Part shown: piece after piece, positions 20,880 through 29,560 of the stretch | Layout: each line of letters starts with the position of its first letter | How positions within the stretch are numbered: the first letter of the stretch is position 1 | From: Thiobacillus denitrificans DSM 12475 | GTDB lineage: Bacteria; Pseudomonadota; Gammaproteobacteria; Burkholderiales; Thiobacillaceae | Assembly (NCBI RefSeq): GCF_000376425.1 | Contig: NZ_AQWL01000003.1 | Coordinates: 89,894 to 153,893 of the forward strand | Length of the DNA stretch: 64,000 nucleotides | Reading direction: 5' to 3' | The notes under the pieces: model-generated | Seen by the model: the letters and a program-made list of their open reading frames with translations, nothing else | Database searches by the model: none | What the model was told of the DNA's origin: nothing | Made by a program: the position numbers and the translations under genes

Positions 20880-22131
20880 GGGCCACCACGCTTTCACGAT
20901 GCGCCGCCTGCATGCCGGACAGCGCGAAGGCCAGCTCGCTGTCGTCCAGCTGCCACGGCGAGGCATGCGTACGCGCCTTGAAGGCGCGGTGAATGAGGTA
21001 TTGGCGATTGGCCAGATGCAGGTCTTCGGGCACGCGCTGGCCGGTCGCCAGATAGTGCACGCACAGCTGGTGACGAATCGCGCAGTCGAGCGCCGGGCCG
21101 AGGCTGGCCGCCTCGTCGATCTTCGACAGGATGCAGCCGTCCAGCCCACGCGTCCGGTAGGCCTGCACCACTTCGTCCAGGGTGTCGCCATGGCTGGTGG
21201 CGTTCAGCAGCAGCAGGCGCTTGATTGGCTTGCCAGCCTGGCACAGCATCTCGACCTGCTCGGCGACGGCCTGGTCGCGCTGGCTCATGCCGACGGTATC
21301 GATCAGCACTGTGTGCTTGTTGCGCAGTTCGGACAGCGCCAGCCGCAAGTCGGCCGCATCGCGCACCGCGTGCACGGCGACGCCGAGGATCTTGCCGTAG
21401 ATGCGCAGCTGCTCGTGGCCGCCGATGCGGTAGCTGTCGGTGGTCAGCAGGGCCAGTTTGTCGGCGCCGTGGCGCACCACGAAGCGCGCGGCCAGCTTGG
21501 CGGTGGTGGTGGTTTTGCCGGCGCCGGTGGGCCCCATCAGGGCGAACACGCCGCCGCCGTCGAGCATGTCGGTTTCGCTCTGCATCACCTGCAGGCGATT
21601 CATCAGGGTGTTTTTCGTCCAGCTCTGCACCTGCTCCACATCGCCTTTCGGCATGGCTTCCAGCAACTCGCGCGCCAGGGTGGCGGAAAAGCCCGCCGCC
21701 AGCATGTCGCGCATCACGGCGGCGCCGGCCGGATCGCGCCCCGGCAGATCGCGCCAGGCCAGATCGGCCAGCTGGCTTTCCAGCCGCATCTGCATCGTCT
21801 TGATTTCGTTGATGACGCTTTGCGCCAGCTGGGTGCTGTCCGCGCTGGGCACGGCGACCCGCTCGACCAGCCGGCGTTTGATGGTGACTGCGGGCGCCGC
21901 CTCCGTTTCGTCCTGCACGACCGCTGCCGGCGTCTTGGCTGGAGCGCTGGTTGCAGGCGCCTCCACCACAGGCGGCGCCATCGAAGCGATGTCTTCCGCC
22001 GCCAGGGCCAGCACTTCCACCCCGCCCTCGACGGCGCGATTGGCAAGGATGATCGCGTCGGGCCCGAGCGCGTCGCGCAACTGGCGCATGGCTTCACGGG
22101 ATGTTTTGGCGACGATTCGTTTGACGTTCAT
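20872..22131 (-). CDS. flhF: Flagellar biosynthesis GTPase FlhF
   Basis: A 419-residue SRP-type GTPase that marks the pole for flagellar assembly. The N-terminus has the typical MNVKRIVAKTSREAMRQLRDALGPDAIIL sequence. The GTPase (NG) domain starts with FALMGPTGAGKTTTTAKLAARF near residue 192, followed by DSYRIGGHEQLRIYGKILGV and VLIDTVGMSQRD. Its ATG overlaps the flhA stop (ATGA). The alanine/valine-rich stretch at 55-80 is the variable linker of the family. Confidence 0.95.
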   Translation of the reverse strand: MNVKRIVAKTSREAMRQLRDALGPDAIILANRAVEGGVEVLALAAEDIASMAPPVVEAPATSAPAKTPAAVVQDETEAAPAVTIKRRLVERVAVPSADSTQLAQSVINEIKTMQMRLESQLADLAWRDLPGRDPAGAAVMRDMLAAGFSATLARELLEAMPKGDVEQVQSWTKNTLMNRLQVMQSETDMLDGGGVFALMGPTGAGKTTTTAKLAARFVVRHGADKLALLTTDSYRIGGHEQLRIYGKILGVAVHAVRDAADLRLALSELRNKHTVLIDTVGMSQRDQAVAEQVEMLCQAGKPIKRLLLLNATSHGDTLDEVVQAYRTRGLDGCILSKIDEAASLGPALDCAIRHQLCVHYLATGQRVPEDLHLANRQYLIHRAFKARTHASPWQLDDSELAFALSGMQAAHRESVVALG

Positions 22132-24209
22132 GCTGCTCCTCCTACCAGGGAAGTCACTTTGATCTGTTTGCCTTCGGGCACTTCAGCGTGCGAAAGCACT
22201 TTGAGCTGCGGCACGGTGCGCCGCAGAAAACGGGCAAGCAGCGGACGCAGCACGGCGGGCGTCAGCAATACCGGGGGATGGCCCAGCGCTTCCTGCCGTT
22301 GCGTCGAGGTCTGGGTGCGTTCCAGTAGGGTGTCGGCCAGCCCCGGCTCCATGCCGGCGGCATCATGGCCCGCCTGTAAAGTCTGCAGCAGCAGCCGCTC
22401 CAGGCCATGGTCCAGCGCGATCACCGGCAGTTCGCTGGCCGAGCCGTAAATCTGCTGCACGATCGAGCGCCCCAGTGCCACCCGTACCAGAGCGGTGAGC
22501 TCGTGCGGATCCTGCACGCGCGCGGCGTGTTCCAGCAGGGTGTCGATGATGCTGCGCATGTCGCGGATCGCCACGCCTTCGGTGAGCAGGGTCTGCAGTA
22601 CTTTCTGCACGGTGGACAGCGGCAGCATTTTCGGCACCAGGTCTTCCACCAGCTTGGGCGCGCTCTTGCCCAGGTGATCGAGCAGCGCCTGCGTTTCCTG
22701 CCGTCCCAGCAGCTCTGCGGCATGCTGGGTCACCAGATGATTCAGGTGGGTGGCGACCACGGTGCCGGGGTCGACCACGGTGTAGCCCATCGCCTGCGCC
22801 TGTTCGCGCAGACCGGATTCGATCCACACCGCCGGCAGATCGAAGGCCGGATCGCGCGTGACGACGCCTGGCAGGCTGGCAGTGATATTGCCCGGATCGA
22901 TGGCAAGGAACAGCCCGGTGCGCACTTCGCCAGAGCCGATCTCGACGCCTTTCAGGGTGATGCGGTAGCTGTTCGGATTGATTTCCAGGTTGTCGCGGAT
23001 ATGCACGGCAGGCGGCAGGAAGCCGATCTCGCGGGCGAATTTCTTGCGGATGCCCTTGATGCGGCGCACCAGTTCGCCATCAGCGGCGCTGTCCACCAGT
23101 GGAATCAGCCGGTAGCCGACTTCCAGTCCCAGGGTATCGATGGGCGCGACGTCCTCCCAGCTGGCTTCCTGGCTTTCGACCGCTGCGACGGGCGCGGCCT
23201 GCGCTTCCGCCGGCGCTTCCTGCTGTTGCTGCCTGCCGTTCCGGTAGGCCAGCCAGGCCAGGCCGCCCGCCAGCAGCAGGAAGGCGAAGTTCGGCATTCC
23301 CGGAATCATGCCCATCAGGCCGAGAATCGCGGCGGTGATATAGAGTGCCTGCCGCTTGTTGAAAACGTTGGACAGCATCTGGCCGGCGATGTCTTCCTCG
23401 GTGCTGACGCGGCTGACGATGAGGCCGGCGGCGATCGAGATGACCAGTGCCGGAATCTGTGCCACCAGGCCGTCGCCGATCGCCAGCAGGGTGTAGTTGC
23501 GGGCAGCGTCGGCGAGCGACAGGTCATGCTGCATCAGGCCGATGATGAGGCCGCCGACGATGTTGATGATCAGGATCAGGATGCCGGCGATGGCGTCGCC
23601 GCGCACGAATTTCGAAGCGCCGTCCATCGAGCCGTAGAAATCGGCTTCCTGGGCGATTTCGGCACGCCGCCGGCGCGCCTCGTTTTCGTCGATGAGGCCG
23701 GCGTTGAGGTCGGCGTCGATCGCCATCTGCTTGCCCGGCATCGCGTCGAGGGTGAAGCGCGCGCTGACCTCGGCGATGCGGCCGGCACCCTTGGTGATGA
23801 CGATGAAGTTGATCACCACCAGGATGACGAACACGATGATGCCGACCGTATAGTTGCCGCCGACCAGGAAATGGCCGAAGGCTTCGATCACCTTGCCCGC
23901 AGCGTCCGGCCCGGTGTGGCCTTCCAGCAGCACCACGCGGGTGGAGGCGACGTTGAGCGACAGCCGCAGCAGCGTGGATAGCAGCAATACCGTGGGGAAG
24001 GCGGCGAAATCGAGGGCCTTCTTGGTCGACAGGCTGACCAGCAGCACCATGATGGAAAGCGCGATGTTGAAGGTGAACAGCATGTCCAGCGCAAATGGCG
24101 GCAGCGGCAGCACCAGCATCGCCAGGATGAGTACGATGAAAATCGGTGCCGCCAGCGCACGGGCATTGGCGCCGTTGAAGAAATTCGAGAGCTTCAGCGA
24201 ACCGTTCAT
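22128..24209 (-). CDS. flhA: Flagellar export apparatus protein FlhA
   Basis: A 693-residue inner-membrane component of the flagellar type III secretion gate. Eight N-terminal helices (to about 325) include the FHIPEP-type cytoplasmic loop segment (AGRIAEVSARFTLDAMPGKQ, about 142-161, with conserved DAMPGKQMAIDADL). The C-terminal cytoplasmic domain begins near 350 and contains GYTVVDPGTVVATHL near residue 475. It lies 10 bp after flhB and is coupled to flhF. Confidence 0.96.
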   Translation of the reverse strand: MNGSLKLSNFFNGANARALAAPIFIVLILAMLVLPLPPFALDMLFTFNIALSIMVLLVSLSTKKALDFAAFPTVLLLSTLLRLSLNVASTRVVLLEGHTGPDAAGKVIEAFGHFLVGGNYTVGIIVFVILVVINFIVITKGAGRIAEVSARFTLDAMPGKQMAIDADLNAGLIDENEARRRRAEIAQEADFYGSMDGASKFVRGDAIAGILILIINIVGGLIIGLMQHDLSLADAARNYTLLAIGDGLVAQIPALVISIAAGLIVSRVSTEEDIAGQMLSNVFNKRQALYITAAILGLMGMIPGMPNFAFLLLAGGLAWLAYRNGRQQQQEAPAEAQAAPVAAVESQEASWEDVAPIDTLGLEVGYRLIPLVDSAADGELVRRIKGIRKKFAREIGFLPPAVHIRDNLEINPNSYRITLKGVEIGSGEVRTGLFLAIDPGNITASLPGVVTRDPAFDLPAVWIESGLREQAQAMGYTVVDPGTVVATHLNHLVTQHAAELLGRQETQALLDHLGKSAPKLVEDLVPKMLPLSTVQKVLQTLLTEGVAIRDMRSIIDTLLEHAARVQDPHELTALVRVALGRSIVQQIYGSASELPVIALDHGLERLLLQTLQAGHDAAGMEPGLADTLLERTQTSTQRQEALGHPPVLLTPAVLRPLLARFLRRTVPQLKVLSHAEVPEGKQIKVTSLVGGAA

Positions 24210-24219
24210 TCTTTAGCGC

Positions 24220-25353
24220 CTATGCCAGCGGGTCAAGTTCGGGCGGGACCGGCAAAGCGGTCGGAGCATCGGGATAGGCGCCGCCCACCCGCTGGAAATG
24301 GCGCAGCTGGAACACGTAGGCCAGCACCTCGGCCACCGCTGCATAGAGCGTAGCCGGGATCTCGTCGCCGAGTTCGGTATGGCGAAACAGCGCACGCGCC
24401 AGCGGCGGCGCCTCCAGCAGCGGCACCTTGTGCTCGGCCGCCAGTTCGCGGATTTTCGCGGCGACCGCGTCGGCTCCCTTGGCCACCACACGCGGCGCGC
24501 GCATCCTGCCTTCGCTGTACTTGAGCGCAACGGCGTAATGGGTGGGGTTGGTCACCACCACGTCGGCACTGGGGATTTCGGCCATCATGCGGCGGCGCGC
24601 CACTTCGCGCTGCTGGGCGCGGATGCGCGCCTTGACGTGCGGATCGCCCTCCGATTCCTTGTTTTCCTGGCGCAGCTGCTCCTTGGTCATCTTGAGCTTG
24701 TTGTAGTAGCTCCACAGCTGGTACGGCAGATCCAGCACGACGATGAAAATCATCGCGCCCGAAGCCAGCAGGAACACCTTGCCGATGAGGTCGCCCATGT
24801 GCTGGATGGCGAGGGGCGGCGACTCCAGGCTGAGCGAAAAGAGTGCGTCGAGATTGGACCAGATCAGCCACGCGGCGACCCCTCCCAGCAGGCCGACCTT
24901 GGCCAGCGACTTGACCAGTTCGACCAGGCCCTGGCTGGAAAACATGCGCTTGATGCCCGACAGCGGATTCAGGCGCTTGAAATCCGGGGCGAATGCCTTG
25001 GTGCTGAACAGCCAGCCGCGCAGCAGCAGTGGCGAAGCCAGGGCGGCGATCAGCACCAGCGCCAGGAAAGGCGCCAGCGCCAGCGCGGCATCGAAAAACT
25101 GGCTGGATAGCTGCGCCATGACGTACGCGCTATCGCGGGCGATGGCCGGCTGGAACTGCAGGCCGCCGCGCACGATCTGCGACATGGCCTGGCCGAGGCC
25201 GCTGGCCATCATCCACAGGGCCGCACCGCCGGTCATCAGGACGACGAACGTGGCCAGCTCGCGCGATTGCGGCACTTGGCCATCTTCGCGCGCCTTCTCC
25301 CGCCGCTGTGGCGACGGGGCTTCTGTCCGTTCCTGATCGCTTTCTTCAGCCAT
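24220..25353 (-). CDS. flhB: Flagellar export switch protein FlhB
   Basis: A 377-residue export-gate protein that switches substrate specificity from hook to filament. The autocleavage site NPTH is present (VVVTNPTHYAVALKYSEG, about residues 265-282), as are the KMTKEQLRQENKESEGDP linker and four hydrophobic helices. The ATG at 25353 gives the standard MAEESDQERTEAPS start; a GTG four codons upstream is possible. The 149-bp region up to motB holds a small hairpin (TCTGC/GCAGA) and no clear promoter. Confidence 0.95.
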   Translation of the reverse strand: MAEESDQERTEAPSPQRREKAREDGQVPQSRELATFVVLMTGGAALWMMASGLGQAMSQIVRGGLQFQPAIARDSAYVMAQLSSQFFDAALALAPFLALVLIAALASPLLLRGWLFSTKAFAPDFKRLNPLSGIKRMFSSQGLVELVKSLAKVGLLGGVAAWLIWSNLDALFSLSLESPPLAIQHMGDLIGKVFLLASGAMIFIVVLDLPYQLWSYYNKLKMTKEQLRQENKESEGDPHVKARIRAQQREVARRRMMAEIPSADVVVTNPTHYAVALKYSEGRMRAPRVVAKGADAVAAKIRELAAEHKVPLLEAPPLARALFRHTELGDEIPATLYAAVAEVLAYVFQLRHFQRVGGAYPDAPTALPVPPELDPLA

Positions 25354-25502
25354 CCCTGATTTCACCTGTGAAAGGGAGCCCTGCCCTCTGCGAAGCAGAA
25401 GGAGGCTTTCTCAGGCTGGATTATTGGCCACGCCCGGTGCGAGCGATCGGGGGAATAAGGGCGGATTTGACCTGCTATTTCGCGCCAGTCGGCACGCGAC
25501 GA

Positions 25503-26432
25503 TCAGTTTTCGGCGTTGGCCCTGGCCACTTCTTCGCGTACGCCGGCGTCGTCCGCCACGTTGACGCCGCTGGCTTCCTTGGTGATGGCATCTTCGGTGC
25601 GCTTGTTCATCACGATGATGCTGATGCGGCGGTTGACCGGATCGCCAGGTCCTGCCTGATTGAACGGCACGGACGATGCCAGCCCGACCACGCGCAGCAT
25701 CTTCGCTTCATCCATGCCGCCGGCGATCAGTTCGCGCCGCGAGGCATTGGCACGGTCGGCCGACAATTCCCAGTTGCTGTAGCCGCGCGCGCCGTTGGCA
25801 TACAGCATGGCATCGGTGTGGCCCGACAGGCTGATGCGGTTCTGCACGTCGTTCAGCACCTGGCCGATCTCGTGCAGGATGATCTTGGTGTAGGGCTGCA
25901 GTTCGGCGCTGGCCAGGTTGAACATGGGCCGGTTCTGCTCGTCGACGATCTGGATGCGCAGGCCTTCGCTGGTGATGTCGATCAGCAGCTGCCGCTTGAA
26001 TTGCCGCAGCGTGGGATTGGCGTCGATCGCCGTCTCGAGGCGTTTCTTCAGCTGCTTGAGCTTGGCGGTCTCGATGCGCTCGAGTTCGGCCTGTGCCGCC
26101 TTCAGGTTGTAGGATTTCTTTTCGGCCTGGGTATCGCCTTTTTTCACCTGCCCCAGCTGCCGCGTCATATCGAGGCCGCCGCCCTTGATGACGCTGGAAC
26201 TGTCGCCACTGCCGGAGCCGCCTTGCATGGCGACCTTGAGCGGCGTCTTGAAATATTCCGCGATCCCTTCCAGGTCGCCCTTGGTGGTCGAACCCAGCAG
26301 CCACATCAGCAGAAAGAAAGCCATCATCGCCGTGACGAAATCGGCATAGGCGATTTTCCATGCCCCGCCGTGGCGGGCGCCTTTCACCTTGCGAATACGT
26401 TTGATGACGATGGGCGTTTTCTGTTCGCTCAT
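25503..26432 (-). CDS. motB: Flagellar motor protein MotB
   Basis: A 309-residue stator protein. The single membrane helix with the essential aspartate is WKIAYADFVTAMMAFFLLMW (about 25-44; Asp31). A long plug/linker follows, and the OmpA-like peptidoglycan-binding domain covers about 170-290 with ISLSGHTDAMLYANGARGYS. It pairs with MotA, 51 bp upstream. The length matches enterobacterial MotB. Confidence 0.95.
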   Translation of the reverse strand: MSEQKTPIVIKRIRKVKGARHGGAWKIAYADFVTAMMAFFLLMWLLGSTTKGDLEGIAEYFKTPLKVAMQGGSGSGDSSSVIKGGGLDMTRQLGQVKKGDTQAEKKSYNLKAAQAELERIETAKLKQLKKRLETAIDANPTLRQFKRQLLIDITSEGLRIQIVDEQNRPMFNLASAELQPYTKIILHEIGQVLNDVQNRISLSGHTDAMLYANGARGYSNWELSADRANASRRELIAGGMDEAKMLRVVGLASSVPFNQAGPGDPVNRRISIIVMNKRTEDAITKEASGVNVADDAGVREEVARANAEN

Positions 26433-26483
26433 GGATGCCCTATGGGGATGAAGTGATTCTGTCCCGGCCCGGCAGCGGGAAAA

Positions 26484-27344
26484 TCAGCGCGACCGGGCGC
26501 CTCTCACGTGCTCTTCCAGCTCGCTGAAGGAAGGGCGCTCGGTCGAGAACAGCACCTTGCGCCCGAACTCGACCGCGATAGCCGGCGCGTAGCCGTTGAT
26601 GCTGGCGAGCAGGGTGACCTTGATGCATTGCAACATCTTGGTCGATTCGTTCAGCTTTTGTTCAAGCAGGCTCGCGAGCGGCCCGACAAATCCGTAAGCC
26701 AGCAGGATGCCGAGGAAGGTGCCGACCAGCGCATGCGCAATCAGGATCCCCAGTTCCGCGGGCGGCAGGCCGACCGATTCCATCGTGTGCACCACCCCCA
26801 TCACCGCCGCGATGATGCCGAAGGCCGGCAGGCCGTCGCCTATCTTGGCGATGACATGGGAAGGAATCTCGCCCTCGTGGTGATGGGTTTCGATTTCGTT
26901 GTCCATCAGGTTTTCGATTTCGAAGGCATTCATGCTGCCGCTCACCATCAGGCGCAGATAATCGGTAAGAAATTCGACGATGTGGTGATCGGCCATCACC
27001 GCCGGATATTTCGTAAACAGCGGACTGTTCTCGGGCGAGTCGACATCGGACTCCACCGACATCAGCCCTTCCTTGCGGATCTTGGTCAGCAGTTCGTACA
27101 GCAACGCCATGATGTCCATATACAGCGCGCGGGTGTATTTCGATCCCTTGAACACGGTGGGCAAGGCCTTCAGGGTGGCCTTGATGGCCTTGCTGTTGTT
27201 GCCGACGAAGAACGCACCTGCCGCGCCGCCCCCGATCATCAGGAGTTCGACTGGCTGTAACAGCGCCGCCAGGTGTCCGCCCGCCAGCGCGAAACCGCCG
27301 AAGATGCTGAATAAAACGACAATATATCCAACGATGACTAGCAC
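26484..27344 (-). CDS. motA: Flagellar motor protein MotA
   Basis: A 286-residue stator protein with four membrane helices, two at the N-terminus (VLVIVGYIVVLFSIFGGFAL) and two near 170-225, including the conserved GIIAAVMGVVHTMESVG and the cytoplasmic charged loop. Translation from the GTG at 27344 is chosen: an AAGGAA site lies upstream and it gives the standard N-terminus. A sigma28-like promoter at 27437-27463 should drive motAB. Confidence 0.94.
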   Translation of the reverse strand: MLVIVGYIVVLFSIFGGFALAGGHLAALLQPVELLMIGGGAAGAFFVGNNSKAIKATLKALPTVFKGSKYTRALYMDIMALLYELLTKIRKEGLMSVESDVDSPENSPLFTKYPAVMADHHIVEFLTDYLRLMVSGSMNAFEIENLMDNEIETHHHEGEIPSHVIAKIGDGLPAFGIIAAVMGVVHTMESVGLPPAELGILIAHALVGTFLGILLAYGFVGPLASLLEQKLNESTKMLQCIKVTLLASINGYAPAIAVEFGRKVLFSTERPSFSELEEHVRGARSR

Positions 27345-27436
27345 GACCGTGTGTTCCTTTTGGCGGGGACATGGAGCGGAAGCTATCCCGTCCACCCTCA
27401 TGTTCAAGCATTCGAAGCAGGCACTCTCACCATGAG

Positions 27437-27463
27437 GATTCGACCGGCGCGGCGGAAACTTGA
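27437..27463 (-). promoter_or_regulatory. Sigma28 (FliA) promoter of motAB
   Basis: On the minus strand TCAAGTTT (27463-27456) is followed by exactly 11 bp and then GTCGAATC (27444-27437). The sigma28 consensus is TAAAGTTT-N11-GCCGATAA, so the -35 matches at 7 of 8 positions and the -10 keeps G, CGA and an A at the family spacing. It lies about 90 bp before the motA GTG, and fliA is in the same gene block. Confidence 0.6.
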
Positions 27464-27497
27464 TGGCCCGGAGGCAGTATTTCCGTGTGGCGACACC

Positions 27498-28256
27498 TCA
27501 CATCCGCCACGCATACAAGGTGTGGCGTGTGCCTTCAGCCAGCGTTACGACGTGATCCGGCGGCTGCGCATCCACCGCGAACGACAGGCTGACCAACAGG
27601 CTGCCGCTGCGCATCTGGGAGCGGGCCTGGCGCCACAACCCGGGCATGGCAGCGGGCGAAAGAAAAGCAAACACGACATCGAAGTCCGCCAGGCTGAGTT
27701 GAGCGTAATCGCGCCGCATAAAGTGCACCCGGCTGCCTGTCAGCCGGGTGCGCAAACGGCTGACGAGCCAGGGGGCGGGGGCAAGCTCGGTGCCATAAAA
27801 GCGGCCGAGCGGAAAGCGGCTCTCCAGATAACACGGCACGCCGCCAAATCCGCTGCCAAGATCGATGAAGCGGAGCGGCTGCGCCTGCGGCAGCAGGGAC
27901 GCCAGCGCCTGCCTGGCTTTGCGGCTGGACAGATACAACGGCACCCGGGTGCGGAAGGTGCTCCAGTAAAACGCGAGTAACAGCAGGAAAGCGGATAGAT
28001 AGAACCAGGCTGGCGCATCGACCTGCCGGGCCAGCAGGACGGCAGGTAGGAAAGCAAAATGCAGCGGCGGCCACCAGGCCGGCTGCCGCCAGACGATGCT
28101 GAGGCTGGCGGCGACGGCCCCTTGTGCCAGGGCGAATGGCCACACGGCGGAGTGGAATGAGAAAGCGGTTTGCGGCAGGGTGTGCAGCAGCACCGCCAGC
28201 AACACGGCGATGCACTGGATGACGAGCGACTGGAGGCTGACCGGCAGGCGCGTCAT
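27498..28256 (-). CDS. Membrane-anchored class I SAM-dependent methyltransferase-like protein
   Basis: A 252-residue protein with about four hydrophobic segments in the first 105 residues followed by a Rossmann-type SAM domain: motif I LRFIDLGSGFGGVPCYLESR near 128-147 and FDVVFAFLSPAAM as motif IV. Its substrate is unknown. It lies between flhC (26 bp upstream) and motA, so it may be co-transcribed with flhDC, and a role linked to motility is possible but unproven. A GTG one codon earlier is an alternative start. Confidence 0.75.
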   Translation of the reverse strand: MTRLPVSLQSLVIQCIAVLLAVLLHTLPQTAFSFHSAVWPFALAQGAVAASLSIVWRQPAWWPPLHFAFLPAVLLARQVDAPAWFYLSAFLLLLAFYWSTFRTRVPLYLSSRKARQALASLLPQAQPLRFIDLGSGFGGVPCYLESRFPLGRFYGTELAPAPWLVSRLRTRLTGSRVHFMRRDYAQLSLADFDVVFAFLSPAAMPGLWRQARSQMRSGSLLVSLSFAVDAQPPDHVVTLAEGTRHTLYAWRM

Positions 28257-28281
28257 CACCGGATTTCAGGGCGGAAATCCG

Positions 28282-28893
28282 TCAGGCGGTGGCGGTCAGT
28301 TCGATTCGGGCCTCGGTACCTGCAAGGGGCATGCCGGCAGGTACTCCGCTGCCATGCAGCGCCCCTTCCGCAGCTTTGGCTTTGCGGGTTTTCCCGGCGC
28401 GTGCCGGCATGTTGCAGAGGCCGCACACATACTGGCTGTGCAGGTCGTCCGGATGCACCACAAAGTGGCCGCCGCAGCCGCTGCAGACGGCCGTTTCGAG
28501 CATGCGGCTTTCGAAGAAACGGTTCAAGGTCCAGGCGCGGGTGAAGCTCAGCACGGCTTCGATCTGGTTGGTGTGGAGATATTCCTGATACAGGCGATAG
28601 CTCTTGAGCACGGCTTCGATGCCGCTGCAATCGCTGTTCTTCGTGAGATAGCGATGAATGTTGATGAACAGCGAGGAGTGCACGTTGGGCAACCAGGTCA
28701 GGAACCAGTCGGTCGAGAACGGCAGCATGCCCTTGGGCGGCGAGACGCCTTTGACTTCCTTGTACAGTTTGAGCAGGCGTTCGCGCGACAGCGAGGTTTC
28801 GGACTCCAGCACCTGCGGGCGGGCGCCGAGTTCGATCAGCTCGATCGCCAGCTGGGTGTCGCGCATCTCGGTCAACAGGCTTTTCTTGCTCAT
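28282..28893 (-). CDS. flhC: Flagellar master regulator subunit FlhC
   Basis: A 203-residue FlhC. The zinc site uses two cysteine pairs, VCSGCGG (about 136-142) and VCGLCNM (about 155-161), arranged as in the FlhD4C2 activator. It forms the DNA-binding part of the complex that turns on class 2 flagellar genes. A GGGAG ribosome-binding site precedes the ATG. It lies 30 bp after flhD. Confidence 0.95.
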   Translation of the reverse strand: MSKKSLLTEMRDTQLAIELIELGARPQVLESETSLSRERLLKLYKEVKGVSPPKGMLPFSTDWFLTWLPNVHSSLFINIHRYLTKNSDCSGIEAVLKSYRLYQEYLHTNQIEAVLSFTRAWTLNRFFESRMLETAVCSGCGGHFVVHPDDLHSQYVCGLCNMPARAGKTRKAKAAEGALHGSGVPAGMPLAGTEARIELTATA

Positions 28894-28923
28894 CTCAACA
28901 CTCCCGATCGACTGGCTGCGGAA

Positions 28924-29241
28924 TCAGGCAAAGGCTTCCACAGCCTGGCCCGCCATCAGAATGGCAGCATGGGATTGCGCCAGTGCACGATCCCTGGTGT
29001 AGCTGGTCAGCATGTTCAGCACCACGCCGTCGTCGAAGCGGAAACGCGACACCAGCATGCCGGAAGCGGCCAGCTTGAGGATTTGCGCCGGGGTCAGCGC
29101 TTCGATCAGGCTGGCGACATCCTGGCTGATGCCCAGACGAAAAACGGCGGTTGCCTTGTCGTGCCGGATCATGTTTTGCGCGAGCATCAGGTAGTTGAGA
29201 TTGACATCGCGCATCTCGTCCAGCATCTCGTCCAGTTTCAT
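28924..29241 (-). CDS. flhD: Flagellar master regulator subunit FlhD
   Basis: A 105-residue all-helical FlhD (MKLDEMLDEMRDVNLNYLMLAQ...), the partner that raises FlhC's DNA-binding specificity. It has no cysteine at all, so the interchain disulfide reported at Cys65 of E. coli FlhD cannot form here. A strong AGGAAGGG site lies upstream. The long leader before it holds two dyads that look regulatory. Confidence 0.94.
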   Translation of the reverse strand: MKLDEMLDEMRDVNLNYLMLAQNMIRHDKATAVFRLGISQDVASLIEALTPAQILKLAASGMLVSRFRFDDGVVLNMLTSYTRDRALAQSHAAILMAGQAVEAFA

Positions 29242-29271
29242 TTGCTTGCCCTTCCTCGTTGAATTTTTTTC

Positions 29272-29302
29272 GAATTCACACTTAAGTCAGCGTGGTGAAT
29301 TC
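29272..29302. repeat. Inverted repeat in the flhDC leader
   Basis: GAATTCAC (29272-29279) and GTGAATTC (29295-29302) are perfect 8-bp mirror arms with a 15-bp spacer, ending 31 bp before the flhD start. In RNA it would fold into a stem loop near the ribosome-binding site; as DNA it could be an operator. FlhDC leaders are common targets of post-transcriptional control in other bacteria. The 319-bp flhD-manC gap holds this, the dyad at 29377 and the terminator at 29541, and no gene was seen. Confidence 0.45.
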
Positions 29303-29376
29303 GTTTTCGGACGACCTCCGGGAAAGTTAACGTAGAGATGCGCTGTATTGACGGACGGAATATGGGCGAACCGTGG

Positions 29377-29395
29377 TGTAGGTGTTTGTCCTACA
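29377..29395. promoter_or_regulatory. Operator-like dyad TGTAGG-N7-CCTACA upstream of flhDC
   Basis: TGTAGG (29377-29382) and CCTACA (29390-29395) form a perfect 6-bp dyad with a 7-bp centre, about 135 bp before flhD. The spacing suits a dimeric regulator on one DNA face. The protein that binds it cannot be named from sequence. Confidence 0.4.
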
Positions 29396-29540
29396 TGACG
29401 CGACGGGCAGATCGAAAAGCGGGCCATCCCAGACCGCAAGCGCGTGCCGGCCGGCCATCGAATCAACGGAGATTGCTATAAACAACAAAGGGTTGCGACA
29501 GGAGTGCGCAGGGATCGCGCAGCCGGCAAACGGCGTGTAT

Positions 29541-29560
29541 AAAAAAGCCGGCCGGCCGCT
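29541..29560 (-). terminator. Likely terminator of the epsD-rfb-manC operon
   Basis: Directly after the manC stop the minus strand reads AGCGGCCGGCCGGC and then six T residues (29546-29541). The GC block is self-complementary, though the best hairpin has a short stem. The T-run and position support an intrinsic terminator of moderate strength. Confidence 0.45.
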
